Shown: positions 1 to 5,474 of the stretch, piece after piece
Numbering within the stretch: the stretch's first letter is position 1
Layout of the letters: each line of letters starts with the position of its first letter
Assembly (NCBI GenBank): GCA_021796905.1
Contig: JAKABK010000101.1
Location: 1-6,726, forward strand
Length of the DNA: 6,726 nt
Direction: 5' to 3'
Origin: Actinomycetes bacterium
GTDB lineage: Bacteria; Actinomycetota; Acidimicrobiia; Acidimicrobiales; Palsa-688
Position numbers and translations under genes: made by a program
Notes under the pieces: model-generated
The model's input: the letters and a program-made list of their open reading frames with translations, nothing else
The model's database searches: none
What the model was told of the DNA's origin: nothing

Positions 1-126
1 CAGTGCCGCCCCGACTCGCAGTGCCGCCCCGACCCGCAGTGTCGCCCGGGCTCGCAGTGTCGCCCGGGCTCGCAGTGCCGCCCGGGCTCGCAGTGCCGCC
101 CCGGCTCGCAGTGCCGCCCGGACCCG
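1..126. repeat. 18-bp tandem repeat, seven copies
   Basis: Seven back-to-back 18-bp units begin at 1, 19, 37, 55, 73, 91 and 109. The consensus is CAGTGCCGCCCGGGCTCG, with variation mainly at base 6 (C/T) and bases 11-16. The array touches the left edge, so the true copy number is unknown. The unit is six codons long, so copy changes keep the reading frame. In the frame that continues into the downstream partial gene it encodes a Ser-Ala-Ala-Arg-Ala-Arg-like hexapeptide. Copies 3-5 contain the palindrome GCCCGGGC. There is no spacer between units, so this is a simple tandem repeat. Confidence 0.95.
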
Positions 127-439
127 GGTTCACAGCTCCCCGGTGACGGCCCCTCACGTAGCGTCCCGTCATCCGGCGACCCGGCGGGCCCCTGCGAAGG
201 CGACCGGCCGGCTGCGGTTCCACCTGATCCCGCTCGGCTCGCCGCTGCCTCCCGCCCTGCCGCTCCAGCGCCTGTTCCCGAGAGCCGTGGTGCGCCAGGT
301 TGTCCACCACGAGCTGCCGCTCGTCGCCGTGCTGGCCTTCGTGGTGTTCCTGATCGTACAAGCGGTCGTCGACCGCCGCGACCCGCGCCTCGAGCTCGCC
401 CGCCGGCGGCGTGACGAGGGCGTCGACGGCCCGACGTGA
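2..439 (+). CDS. C-terminal part of a putative membrane-anchored protein with hexapeptide repeats
   Basis: This frame is open from the left edge to a TGA at 437-439, so the gene is probably cut at its 5' end. A GTG at 143 could start a 98-residue protein, but no Shine-Dalgarno-like sequence precedes it. Codon third positions are strongly G/C in this frame, supporting coding. The visible protein has about seven Ser-Ala-Ala-Arg/Pro hexapeptides, a Pro/Arg-rich linker, then a hydrophobic stretch (LPLVAVLAFVVFLIVQAVV, about 320-376). The tail is charged and basic, starting DRRDPRLELARRRR. One C-terminal membrane segment with a basic tail suggests an outside-N, cytoplasmic-C anchor. From memory, a TM followed by DRRDP-L-LA recurs in actinobacterial surface proteins, but I cannot name the family. 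The stop overlaps the next start as GTGA, implying translational coupling to the diguanylate cyclase. Function is unknown. Confidence 0.6.
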   Translation, partial: SAAPTRSAAPTRSVARARSVARARSAARARSAAPARSAARTRVHSSPVTAPHVASRHPATRRAPAKATGRLRFHLIPLGSPLPPALPLQRLFPRAVVRQVVHHELPLVAVLAFVVFLIVQAVVDRRDPRLELARRRRDEGVDGPT

Positions 440-2205
440 CCAAGGTCCCGCCGCTAAGTGCCGTCGACCTGACCAGTCTCGACGAGCGGCTCGGGGTGCT
501 CCTCGCGCTCCGGGTGGGGCTGGTCGCCGCGGTTCTCGCCGTCGCCGCCGGCATGCCGGGCGAGCTGGCCAGCCGGCCGGCTCCGGCAGTCGCCGTCAGC
601 CTCGGCTACCTCGGGATCGCGGCCGTCGCAGAGCTGGTCGCTCGCGTCCGGTCGTCGCTGCGGGTGCCGCTGCACCGCCTGCTGCTCCCTGCCGACGTCC
701 TCTGGCTCGCCTGGGTGCTCGTCCCCGCCGGCGGAGCGATCCGCCCGACCGTGCTGCTCCTCGCCCTGGAGCTGGTGGGGGTAACGCTCCTCGCCAGTGT
801 GCGCAACGGGATCCGGGTCGTGCTGTGGGAGACGGCGGTGCTGCTCGCTGCCCGCCTACCGTGGCTCGCCAGCCGGCTCGCTGCGGCCCGGCCCGTTGCT
901 GCGGCCCGGGCGACGACCGCCGAGACCGTTCTCGCCGTCGGTGGCCTGTGGGCGCTGGTCGTCTGCGTCGGGTGGTTCTCGGCGGTCAACGAGCGCGAGC
1001 TGCGCCGCTCCAAGCGGGAGCTGGCGGCGCTGACGGCGATGGCCGCCGAGCTCGAGGCCCGACCGGTCGACGACGAGATCCTCGGGTCCCTGCTCGACGC
1101 CTTGCACGACGCCTTCACCCTCGATCAGATCCTCGCGGTCTGGGACGACGGTGAGCGCGTCGAGGTCCGCAAGCGGGCCGGGCGGGTCTCGCGCAGGGGT
1201 CCCGGTGCCGATGACCACGGTGCCGGTGACACCGCTGCCGGCGATCCCGGCTGCCCGCAGCTCGAGCCCGGATGGGAGGACGACGCCACCCGGGAGCTGT
1301 GGTCGACCCGTTCACCGGTGGTGCTCGCCGGAGGCACCGACGGGGTCGTTGCCGACCTCCTTCCCGGTGCCCGGCGGGTCGTGGCCCTCCCGCTCGGTCC
1401 CGACGAGGGGCACCGGGGGGTGGTGGCGGTGGCGCTGCCCCGGGGTCGCCTGCCGCGACGCACCGTCGCCGCCCTCCGGCAGTTCAGTACCCTCGCCACC
1501 CTCGCCCTGCGCAACGCCCGGCTCCTCGCCGAGCGGGAGCGTCTCGCCATGCTCGACGGGCTCACCGGTCTCGCCAACCGCCGGTCACTCGACCGCACCC
1601 TCACCGCCGAGGTGGAGCGGGCCCGACGCAGCGGTGAGCAGTTGAGCGTCGTGGTGTGCGACATCGACCACTTCAAGCGGGTCAACGACACCAGGGGCCA
1701 CCAGGGCGGCGACGAGGTGCTCCGGGTGGTGGCCCGGATCCTCGCCGGATCGGTCCGGGCGAGCGATACCGCCGCCCGCTACGGCGGTGAGGAGTTCGCC
1801 CTGGTGCTCCCGTCCTGCGGTACCGGCGGGGCGCGCCGGGTGGCCGAAGCGGTCCGGTCGGCGGTCTCGTCCTCCGCCGAGCTCGGCGGGCTCACCCTCT
1901 CCGCCGGGGTGGCCACCTTGGACCCCGGGGCAGGCGACGCAGGCGCACTGGTCGCCGCCGCCGACGCCGCGCTGTACCGCTCCAAGCGTGAGGGGCGCAA
2001 CCGGGTCACGGTCGCTGAGCGCGTCGGGGACCCGGCCGCCCTGACCGAAGTGGGAGGGGCCGATCCGTCCCTCCCAGTCGGCTCTGTGCCGTCCCGCCCC
2101 GAAGGGACCGTGCCGCCCCGCCGCGAAGGGACCGTGCCGCCCCGCCCCGAAGGGGTGGTCGATCTCCGCCACTCGGTGGGCGCTCCGGGCACCGGCACCG
2201 ACTGA
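436..2205 (+). CDS. Membrane-bound diguanylate cyclase with GAF-like and GGDEF domains
   Basis: A predicted inner-membrane enzyme of 589 residues that condenses two GTP into the second messenger c-di-GMP. Residues ~19-184 contain about five or six hydrophobic segments (roughly 20-40, 52-70, 83-97, 105-121, 128-146, 164-184), which resemble the membrane sensor part of PilS-like kinases. A short charged helix (185-210) leads to a divergent GAF-like region (~212-365). A helix then leads into the GGDEF domain, which begins at DGLTGLANRR (374-383). Visible catalytic features are D409 in CDIDHFK (metal ligand), N417 and D426, and the active loop GGEEF (450-454). R441-x-x-D444 lies five residues before it and forms an intact inhibitory I-site, so product feedback is expected. 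The tail after ~535 is low-complexity with a Val-Pro-Pro-Arg-Pro-Glu-Gly-Thr repeat. The GTG start overlaps the previous stop. The only SD-like bases, GAGGG at 416-420, are too far away, so coupling is likely. The sensed signal is unknown. Confidence 0.93.
   Translation: MTKVPPLSAVDLTSLDERLGVLLALRVGLVAAVLAVAAGMPGELASRPAPAVAVSLGYLGIAAVAELVARVRSSLRVPLHRLLLPADVLWLAWVLVPAGGAIRPTVLLLALELVGVTLLASVRNGIRVVLWETAVLLAARLPWLASRLAAARPVAAARATTAETVLAVGGLWALVVCVGWFSAVNERELRRSKRELAALTAMAAELEARPVDDEILGSLLDALHDAFTLDQILAVWDDGERVEVRKRAGRVSRRGPGADDHGAGDTAAGDPGCPQLEPGWEDDATRELWSTRSPVVLAGGTDGVVADLLPGARRVVALPLGPDEGHRGVVAVALPRGRLPRRTVAALRQFSTLATLALRNARLLAERERLAMLDGLTGLANRRSLDRTLTAEVERARRSGEQLSVVVCDIDHFKRVNDTRGHQGGDEVLRVVARILAGSVRASDTAARYGGEEFALVLPSCGTGGARRVAEAVRSAVSSSAELGGLTLSAGVATLDPGAGDAGALVAAADAALYRSKREGRNRVTVAERVGDPAALTEVGGADPSLPVGSVPSRPEGTVPPRREGTVPPRPEGVVDLRHSVGAPGTGTD
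2086..2157 (+). repeat. 24-bp tandem repeat in the diguanylate cyclase tail, three copies
   Basis: Three 24-bp units start at 2086, 2110 and 2134 and differ at only a few bases. Each is eight codons in frame and encodes Val-Pro-(Ser/Pro)-Arg-(Pro/Arg)-Glu-Gly-(Thr/Val). The repeat sits after the last GGDEF helix, so it makes a proline/arginine-rich extension and is not part of the fold. Loss or gain of a unit would keep the frame. Confidence 0.9.
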
Positions 2206-2232
2206 ACAGCCGGCCGGTCGGAGCGGTCCCAG

Positions 2233-2288
2233 CGGGCCCGTCGCCGAGGGGGTCGGGCCCGTCGCCGCGGGGGGTCGGGCCCGTCGCC
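2233..2288. terminator. Candidate bidirectional terminator: triplicated CGGGCCCG palindrome
   Basis: This lies between the converging stops at 2205 and 2302. CGGGCCCG occurs at 2233-2240, 2254-2261 and 2276-2283, inside units of 21 and 22 bp that share GGGCCCGTCGCC. Because the octamer is its own reverse complement, copies 1+2 or 2+3 can pair as 8-bp stems with 13-14-nt loops on either strand. The two hairpins compete for the middle copy. There is no T-run, so intrinsic termination is not proven. Position between convergent genes is the main support. Confidence 0.4.
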
Positions 2289-2299
2289 CGGTCAGGCAG

Positions 2300-3583
2300 C
2301 TACCTGCGGTCCTCCCGGCGGGCGGCACCGATCAGCGCGAGGACCTCCTCGAACGAGGCGAGGTCGGCGCCGGCGAGGAACGCGTCGAGGTGGGGGAGGG
2401 CGGCGGCCATGCCGCCGGCGAGCGGCTGGTAGCCGGGACGGGCCTTGCGCGGATTGACCCACACCACCCGGTGGGCGAGACGCCGCAGGCGTCCCATCTC
2501 CCGGTCGAGCAGCGCCGGGTCGCCCCGGTCCCAGCCGTCCGAGAGGATCACCACGACCGCCCCGCGGGCCACGCCCCGCCGGCCGTGCTCGTCGTTGAAC
2601 ACCCGCAGCGCCTCGCCCAGCCGGGTGCCCCCCGACCAGTCGGGAGCTGCCCGCCCGGCCCGGTCCAGCGCGGCGTCGGGGTGGCGGTCGCGCAAGACCC
2701 GCGTCACCCGGGTGAGGCGGGTGGCGAACAGGAACGCCTCGGCCCCCGCCCCGCCGACCCCGCCGAGCAGCAGCTGCAGGTAGGCCCTGGCGTAAGGCTC
2801 CATCGAGGCGGACACGTCGCAGAGCAGGACCAGGCGGCGTGGACGGCGCCGGCGCCGGCGACCGACCGGTCTGACCGGTTCACCGCCGCTGCGCCTGGCG
2901 GCCCGGAGCGTCGCCCGGAGATCGATCTCCTCCCCCCGGCCGCTACGGGTCCGTCGCCGGCCGGGGCGGGTCGGGGTGGCGAAGGCGATCGAAGCGGTCA
3001 GCGCACGCAGCTCTCTCAGCTCGTCGTCGTCGAGGGAAGCGAAGTCCCGATGGCGGAGCCGCTCGGCCGGGCTGGCCGCCGCGAGGAGCGCCCGGCGGTC
3101 ACTTTCCTCGGAGTCGTTGTCCCCGCCGGCGTCGAGCGCCGGCGGGGCGGGACCGGCCGACGGCGGCGACGCCGTCGGTGGGGCCAGGGCGGGCGAGCGG
3201 GCGGAGGGGGTCCGGCGCCGAACGTCCCGGGGTCGGGGCGCATCCTGCCCCCGCCACTCGGCCGGGTCGGCGAGGCCAGCGAAGACCCGGGCGAAGACCC
3301 GGTCGAAGGTGTCGAGCGCGCCGGCGTCGGCCACCAGGGTCACCCGCGCCAGCCAGTACAGCTCCGCCGGCCGGGTCGGGGGAGCCAGGACGATCGAAGC
3401 GGCCAGCCGGCCGGTCTGCTCGGCGGTCACCGGCGCCCCGGCGGCCCGGAGGGCCACGCCGAAGCGGGCAACCAGCTCGGCGAGGTCCGGCCCGCTCGGG
3501 GTGGGCGGGGTGTCGGGGTGCGAGGTGCGGGGTGTCGGGGTGTCGGGGTCTCGGGCTGCGGGCCGCGGGGTCTCGGGCTTCAC
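2300..3583 (-). CDS. coxE: CoxE: VWA-domain protein of CO dehydrogenase maturation
   Basis: A cytoplasmic von Willebrand factor A protein of the CoxE family, 427 residues from this start. In the known cox system CoxE works with the AAA+ ATPase CoxD in building the CO dehydrogenase active site. The N-terminus is Pro/Thr-rich and low in complexity (~1-33). A helical domain follows (~35-115), then a Pro/Ala/Ser-rich linker. A segment holds EIDLRATLRAARRSGGEPV, followed by a basic GRRRRRRPRR stretch just before the VWA domain. The MIDAS metal site is complete: D256-x-S258-x-S260, T320 in SGGTRLGEAL, and D349 in ILSDGWDRGD. WVNPRKARPGYQPLAGGMAA near the end is typical of the family. The chosen GTG (3583-3581) overlaps the coxD stop as GTGA. 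A GTG at 3610, with GGGGAGG three bases before it, would add nine residues and overlap coxD by 31 bp, and cannot be excluded. Confidence 0.93.
   Translation of the reverse strand: MKPETPRPAARDPDTPTPRTSHPDTPPTPSGPDLAELVARFGVALRAAGAPVTAEQTGRLAASIVLAPPTRPAELYWLARVTLVADAGALDTFDRVFARVFAGLADPAEWRGQDAPRPRDVRRRTPSARSPALAPPTASPPSAGPAPPALDAGGDNDSEESDRRALLAAASPAERLRHRDFASLDDDELRELRALTASIAFATPTRPGRRRTRSGRGEEIDLRATLRAARRSGGEPVRPVGRRRRRRPRRLVLLCDVSASMEPYARAYLQLLLGGVGGAGAEAFLFATRLTRVTRVLRDRHPDAALDRAGRAAPDWSGGTRLGEALRVFNDEHGRRGVARGAVVVILSDGWDRGDPALLDREMGRLRRLAHRVVWVNPRKARPGYQPLAGGMAAALPHLDAFLAGADLASFEEVLALIGAARREDRR
3505..3580 (-). repeat. Degenerate G-rich direct repeats encoding the CoxE Pro/Thr tail
   Basis: On the + strand TGTCGGGGT recurs at 3511-3519, 3533-3541 and 3541-3549, with related TCTCGGG copies at 3549 and 3571. 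On the coding (-) strand these give the Pro-Asp-Thr-Pro-Thr-Pro-like N-terminus of CoxE. It is an irregular low-complexity tract, not a clean array, and probably a flexible tail. Confidence 0.6.
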
Positions 3584-4524
3584 CGGCCGTGGGGATCCCC
3601 GGCGATCCACGCCCCTCCCCGTTCGACGGCGAGATCGAGATCTTCTCGGTACTTGAGAGCAGAGCCGGCGGTCGAGAGCAGCGCCGCAGCGTCGGTGCCG
3701 TCAGCCCCGAGCAGCTCGAGGGCCCGGGCCCAGTCGATCGCCTCGGCCACTCCCGGGGGTTTCTGCAGGTCCAGGGTGCGCAGCCGGCCGACCGCCGCTG
3801 CGACCGTGGCGGCGAGCCCGGCCCGAGCGTCGGGGACCCGCCTACGGACGATCTCGGCGGTGCGCTCGAGGTCGGGGTAGTCGAGCCAGTGGTACAAGCA
3901 GCGACGTTTCAGGGCGTCGTGGAGGTCGCGGGTGCGGTTGGAGGTGAGCACCACCACCGGCGGGTGCGTCGCCCGGAGGGTCCCGAGCTCGGGGATGGTG
4001 ACCGCCGACTCGGCGAGCAGCTCGAAGAGGAACGCCTCGAACTCGTCGTCGGCCCGGTCGATCTCGTCCACGAGCAGCACCGCCGGCCGCGGGCCGGGGT
4101 GCTCGACGACCCGGAGCAGCGGACGGGCCATCAGGTGCTCCCGGCTGAACAGGTCGCCGGCGCCGATGTCCGACCCGGACGCCTCCGCGAGGCGGATCTC
4201 GAGCAGCTGGCGGGGGAAGTTCCACTCGTAGAGCGCCTCGGCGGCGTCGATCCCCTCGTAGCACTGGAGGCGCACGAGCGGGGTGTCGAGCACCGCGGCG
4301 AGGGCCTTGGCGGCCTCGGTCTTGCCGACACCGGCCTCGCCTTCGAGCAGGATCGGCTGCGGGAGACGGACCGCGCAGAACAGCGCGGTCGCAATGCCCT
4401 CGTCGGCGAGGTAGCCGACGGCGTCGAGGTGTCGGCGCAGCTCTGCCGGCGAGGCGACCGCCTCGGCGAGGTCCTCCACTGAGCTGATCAGTTCCCCCGG
4501 ACCGAGCGCGTCGCGCGCCCGCAT
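3580..4524 (-). CDS. coxD: CoxD: MoxR-type AAA+ ATPase of CO dehydrogenase maturation
   Basis: A 314-residue AAA+ ATPase of the MoxR/CoxD branch. In Oligotropha, CoxD is a chaperone-like ATPase needed to load sulfur and copper into the molybdenum site of apo-CO dehydrogenase. The sequence has Walker A GEAGVGKT (62-69), Walker B VLLVDEIDR with D153-E154, sensor 1 LTSNRTRDL (around N196), and a candidate arginine finger at R207-R208 in ALKRRC. LQCYEGIDAAEALYEWNFPRQ after Walker A and the family spacing match CoxD-type MoxR proteins. The partner VWA gene coxE follows with overlapping stop and start. The ATG at 4524 is the first good start in frame, but the upstream bases lack a clear SD and it sits inside a hairpin (4516-4547). 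GTG at 4479 would drop 15 residues before the conserved region. The frame is the same as xdhC, separated by TGA and 20 codons. Function by family is fairly sure. Confidence 0.95.
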   Translation of the reverse strand: MRARDALGPGELISSVEDLAEAVASPAELRRHLDAVGYLADEGIATALFCAVRLPQPILLEGEAGVGKTEAAKALAAVLDTPLVRLQCYEGIDAAEALYEWNFPRQLLEIRLAEASGSDIGAGDLFSREHLMARPLLRVVEHPGPRPAVLLVDEIDRADDEFEAFLFELLAESAVTIPELGTLRATHPPVVVLTSNRTRDLHDALKRRCLYHWLDYPDLERTAEIVRRRVPDARAGLAATVAAAVGRLRTLDLQKPPGVAEAIDWARALELLGADGTDAAALLSTAGSALKYREDLDLAVERGGAWIAGDPHGR

Positions 4525-4547
4525 CCGGCGAACGCCGGGAGCGGGCG
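4516..4547 (-). promoter_or_regulatory. Strong hairpin enclosing the coxD start codon
   Basis: On the coding strand the RNA reads a 7-nt arm CGCCCGC, UC, a 6-nt arm CCGGCG, UU, CGCCGG, AU, then GCGGGCG. This gives a 7-bp outer stem, a symmetric 2x2 internal loop and a 6-bp inner stem (5 bp if a GUUC tetraloop forms). The AU of the coxD AUG is in the internal loop and its G is in the outer stem. It may limit coxD translation, act as an RNA processing or stability element between xdhC and coxD, or be chance in GC-rich DNA. The structure is visible; its role is inferred. Confidence 0.45.
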
Positions 4548-4584
4548 TCGCTTGCCGTGACGCGGTCGCTCGAGAGCTGCCATG

Positions 4585-5472
4585 TCAGGTGTAGGCGGCG
4601 GGGTCGGCGACGAACGCGTCGCGGCACCCCGGGCCGCAGAACCACACGGCCCGCCCGTCGTGGTCTGCGACCGGGGTCGACGGGCCGGGGATCACCGTCA
4701 TCGCGCACACCGGGTCGGTCGCCCGCTCGACGCCCGGGCTGGTGGCGCCGCGGTGGACCTTTCGGGGAAGGGCGGCTCTTTCCCCGACGATCTGGGCGAG
4801 GATCGACAGGGCCACCTCCTCGGCGTTGACCGCCCCGAGGTCGAGGCCGGCCGGGGTCCGTACCCGGGACCGCAGCTGCTCGTCGACCGGCAGGGACGCC
4901 AGCACCGCGGATCCCCGCCGGCGGCTGGCGACCAGTCCGACGTAGGGCACCCCGGCCCGGAGGGCGGCGACGAGCGCATCCTCCTCGCCCCGCCCGTGGG
5001 AGGCCACCACCAGCGCGTCCGGCTCCGCCGGAAGGGTGCCGTCCCACTGCGCCACCGCCCAGCGCAACCCGCCGGCGAGGACCCCGAGCGCCGCTGCGAT
5101 CGGGCTCCTCCCGACGACGACCACGAGCGGGGGTGGCACGACCGGCTCGAGGAACACCTCGATCGTCCCGCCCGACAGGCAGGCGTTGTGGACCACCCGC
5201 TTGCCCGGCTGGCCCGGTTCGGGAACAGGGGTCACCCGCAGCACGAGCGGGCCGTCGCCGGTCCCGAGGGTCCCGACGGCCGCGTCGCGCACGACCGACT
5301 CGACGCAGGCGCCGCCGACGAAACCCTCGATCGTCCCGTCGGCGAGGACGATCGCCTCGTCGCCGGGCTTGGCGGAGGTGGGGGCCTCGGCGAGGGTGAC
5401 CCGGGCGTGCACGAACGCCACCCGTCCGGCGCGCAGCTCCAGGGACCTTCGCGACAGGTCCTGGCGGAGCAC
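4585..5472 (-). CDS. XdhC/CoxF-like molybdoenzyme maturation factor with C-terminal YHS domain
   Basis: A 295-residue XdhC-family protein. Such proteins handle and protect sulfurated molybdenum cofactor for xanthine dehydrogenase-type enzymes, and cox clusters carry versions called CoxF or CoxI. The XdhC_CoxI part (~1-110) has TSAKPGDEAIV (32-42) and GTIEGFVGGACVES (46-59, with C56), plus HNACLSGGTIEVFLEP (95-110, with C98). The Rossmann-like XdhC_C part (~115-235) starts VVVVGRSPIAAAL (117-129), includes ASHGRGEEDAL and ends with PAGLDLGAVNAEEVALSILA. Residues 253-294 form a YHS-type domain, DPVCAM (C256) and WFCGPGC (C279, C283), with three cysteines suited to metal binding. The GTG start at 5472 lies two bases after the coxL stop. 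The frame stays open far upstream into coxL (to 6096), but that part is out-of-frame shadow. The exact paralog (CoxF versus CoxI) is not settled, so no symbol is given. Confidence 0.9.
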   Translation of the reverse strand: MLRQDLSRRSLELRAGRVAFVHARVTLAEAPTSAKPGDEAIVLADGTIEGFVGGACVESVVRDAAVGTLGTGDGPLVLRVTPVPEPGQPGKRVVHNACLSGGTIEVFLEPVVPPPLVVVVGRSPIAAALGVLAGGLRWAVAQWDGTLPAEPDALVVASHGRGEEDALVAALRAGVPYVGLVASRRRGSAVLASLPVDEQLRSRVRTPAGLDLGAVNAEEVALSILAQIVGERAALPRKVHRGATSPGVERATDPVCAMTVIPGPSTPVADHDGRAVWFCGPGCRDAFVADPAAYT

Positions 5473-5474
5473 TG

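Noticed and set aside
1..126. Possible CRISPR array
   Set aside because: The 18-bp units are directly adjacent with no unique spacers, and the array continues in frame into a coding region.
411..1154. 247-codon + strand frame overlapping the diguanylate cyclase
   Set aside because: The product is Arg/Pro/Ala-rich with no domain, while the overlapping frame encodes a clear membrane and GGDEF protein. It is a shadow frame typical of GC-rich DNA.
1585..2328. 247-codon - strand frame antisense to the GGDEF domain
   Set aside because: The composition is Gly/Arg/Pro-rich, there are no motifs, it covers a conserved domain on the other strand and crosses the intergenic repeats.
2390..3880. 496-codon + strand frame antisense to coxE and coxD
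   Set aside because: Length alone is not evidence at this GC content. The - strand has complete MIDAS and AAA+ motifs here, and the + product is low-complexity.
3178..4482. 434-codon + strand frame antisense to coxD
   Set aside because: It has no recognisable domain and mirrors the codon bias of coxD on the opposite strand.
4539..4583. Short ORF starting at ATG 4583 (- strand) in the xdhC-coxD gap
   Set aside because: It is about 31 codons, has no SD, runs into coxD in another frame and has no supporting feature.
3842..5047. 401-codon - strand frame overlapping xdhC and coxD in another frame
   Set aside because: The product is almost only Arg, Gly, Pro and Ala. The other frame gives conserved XdhC, YHS and Walker motifs.
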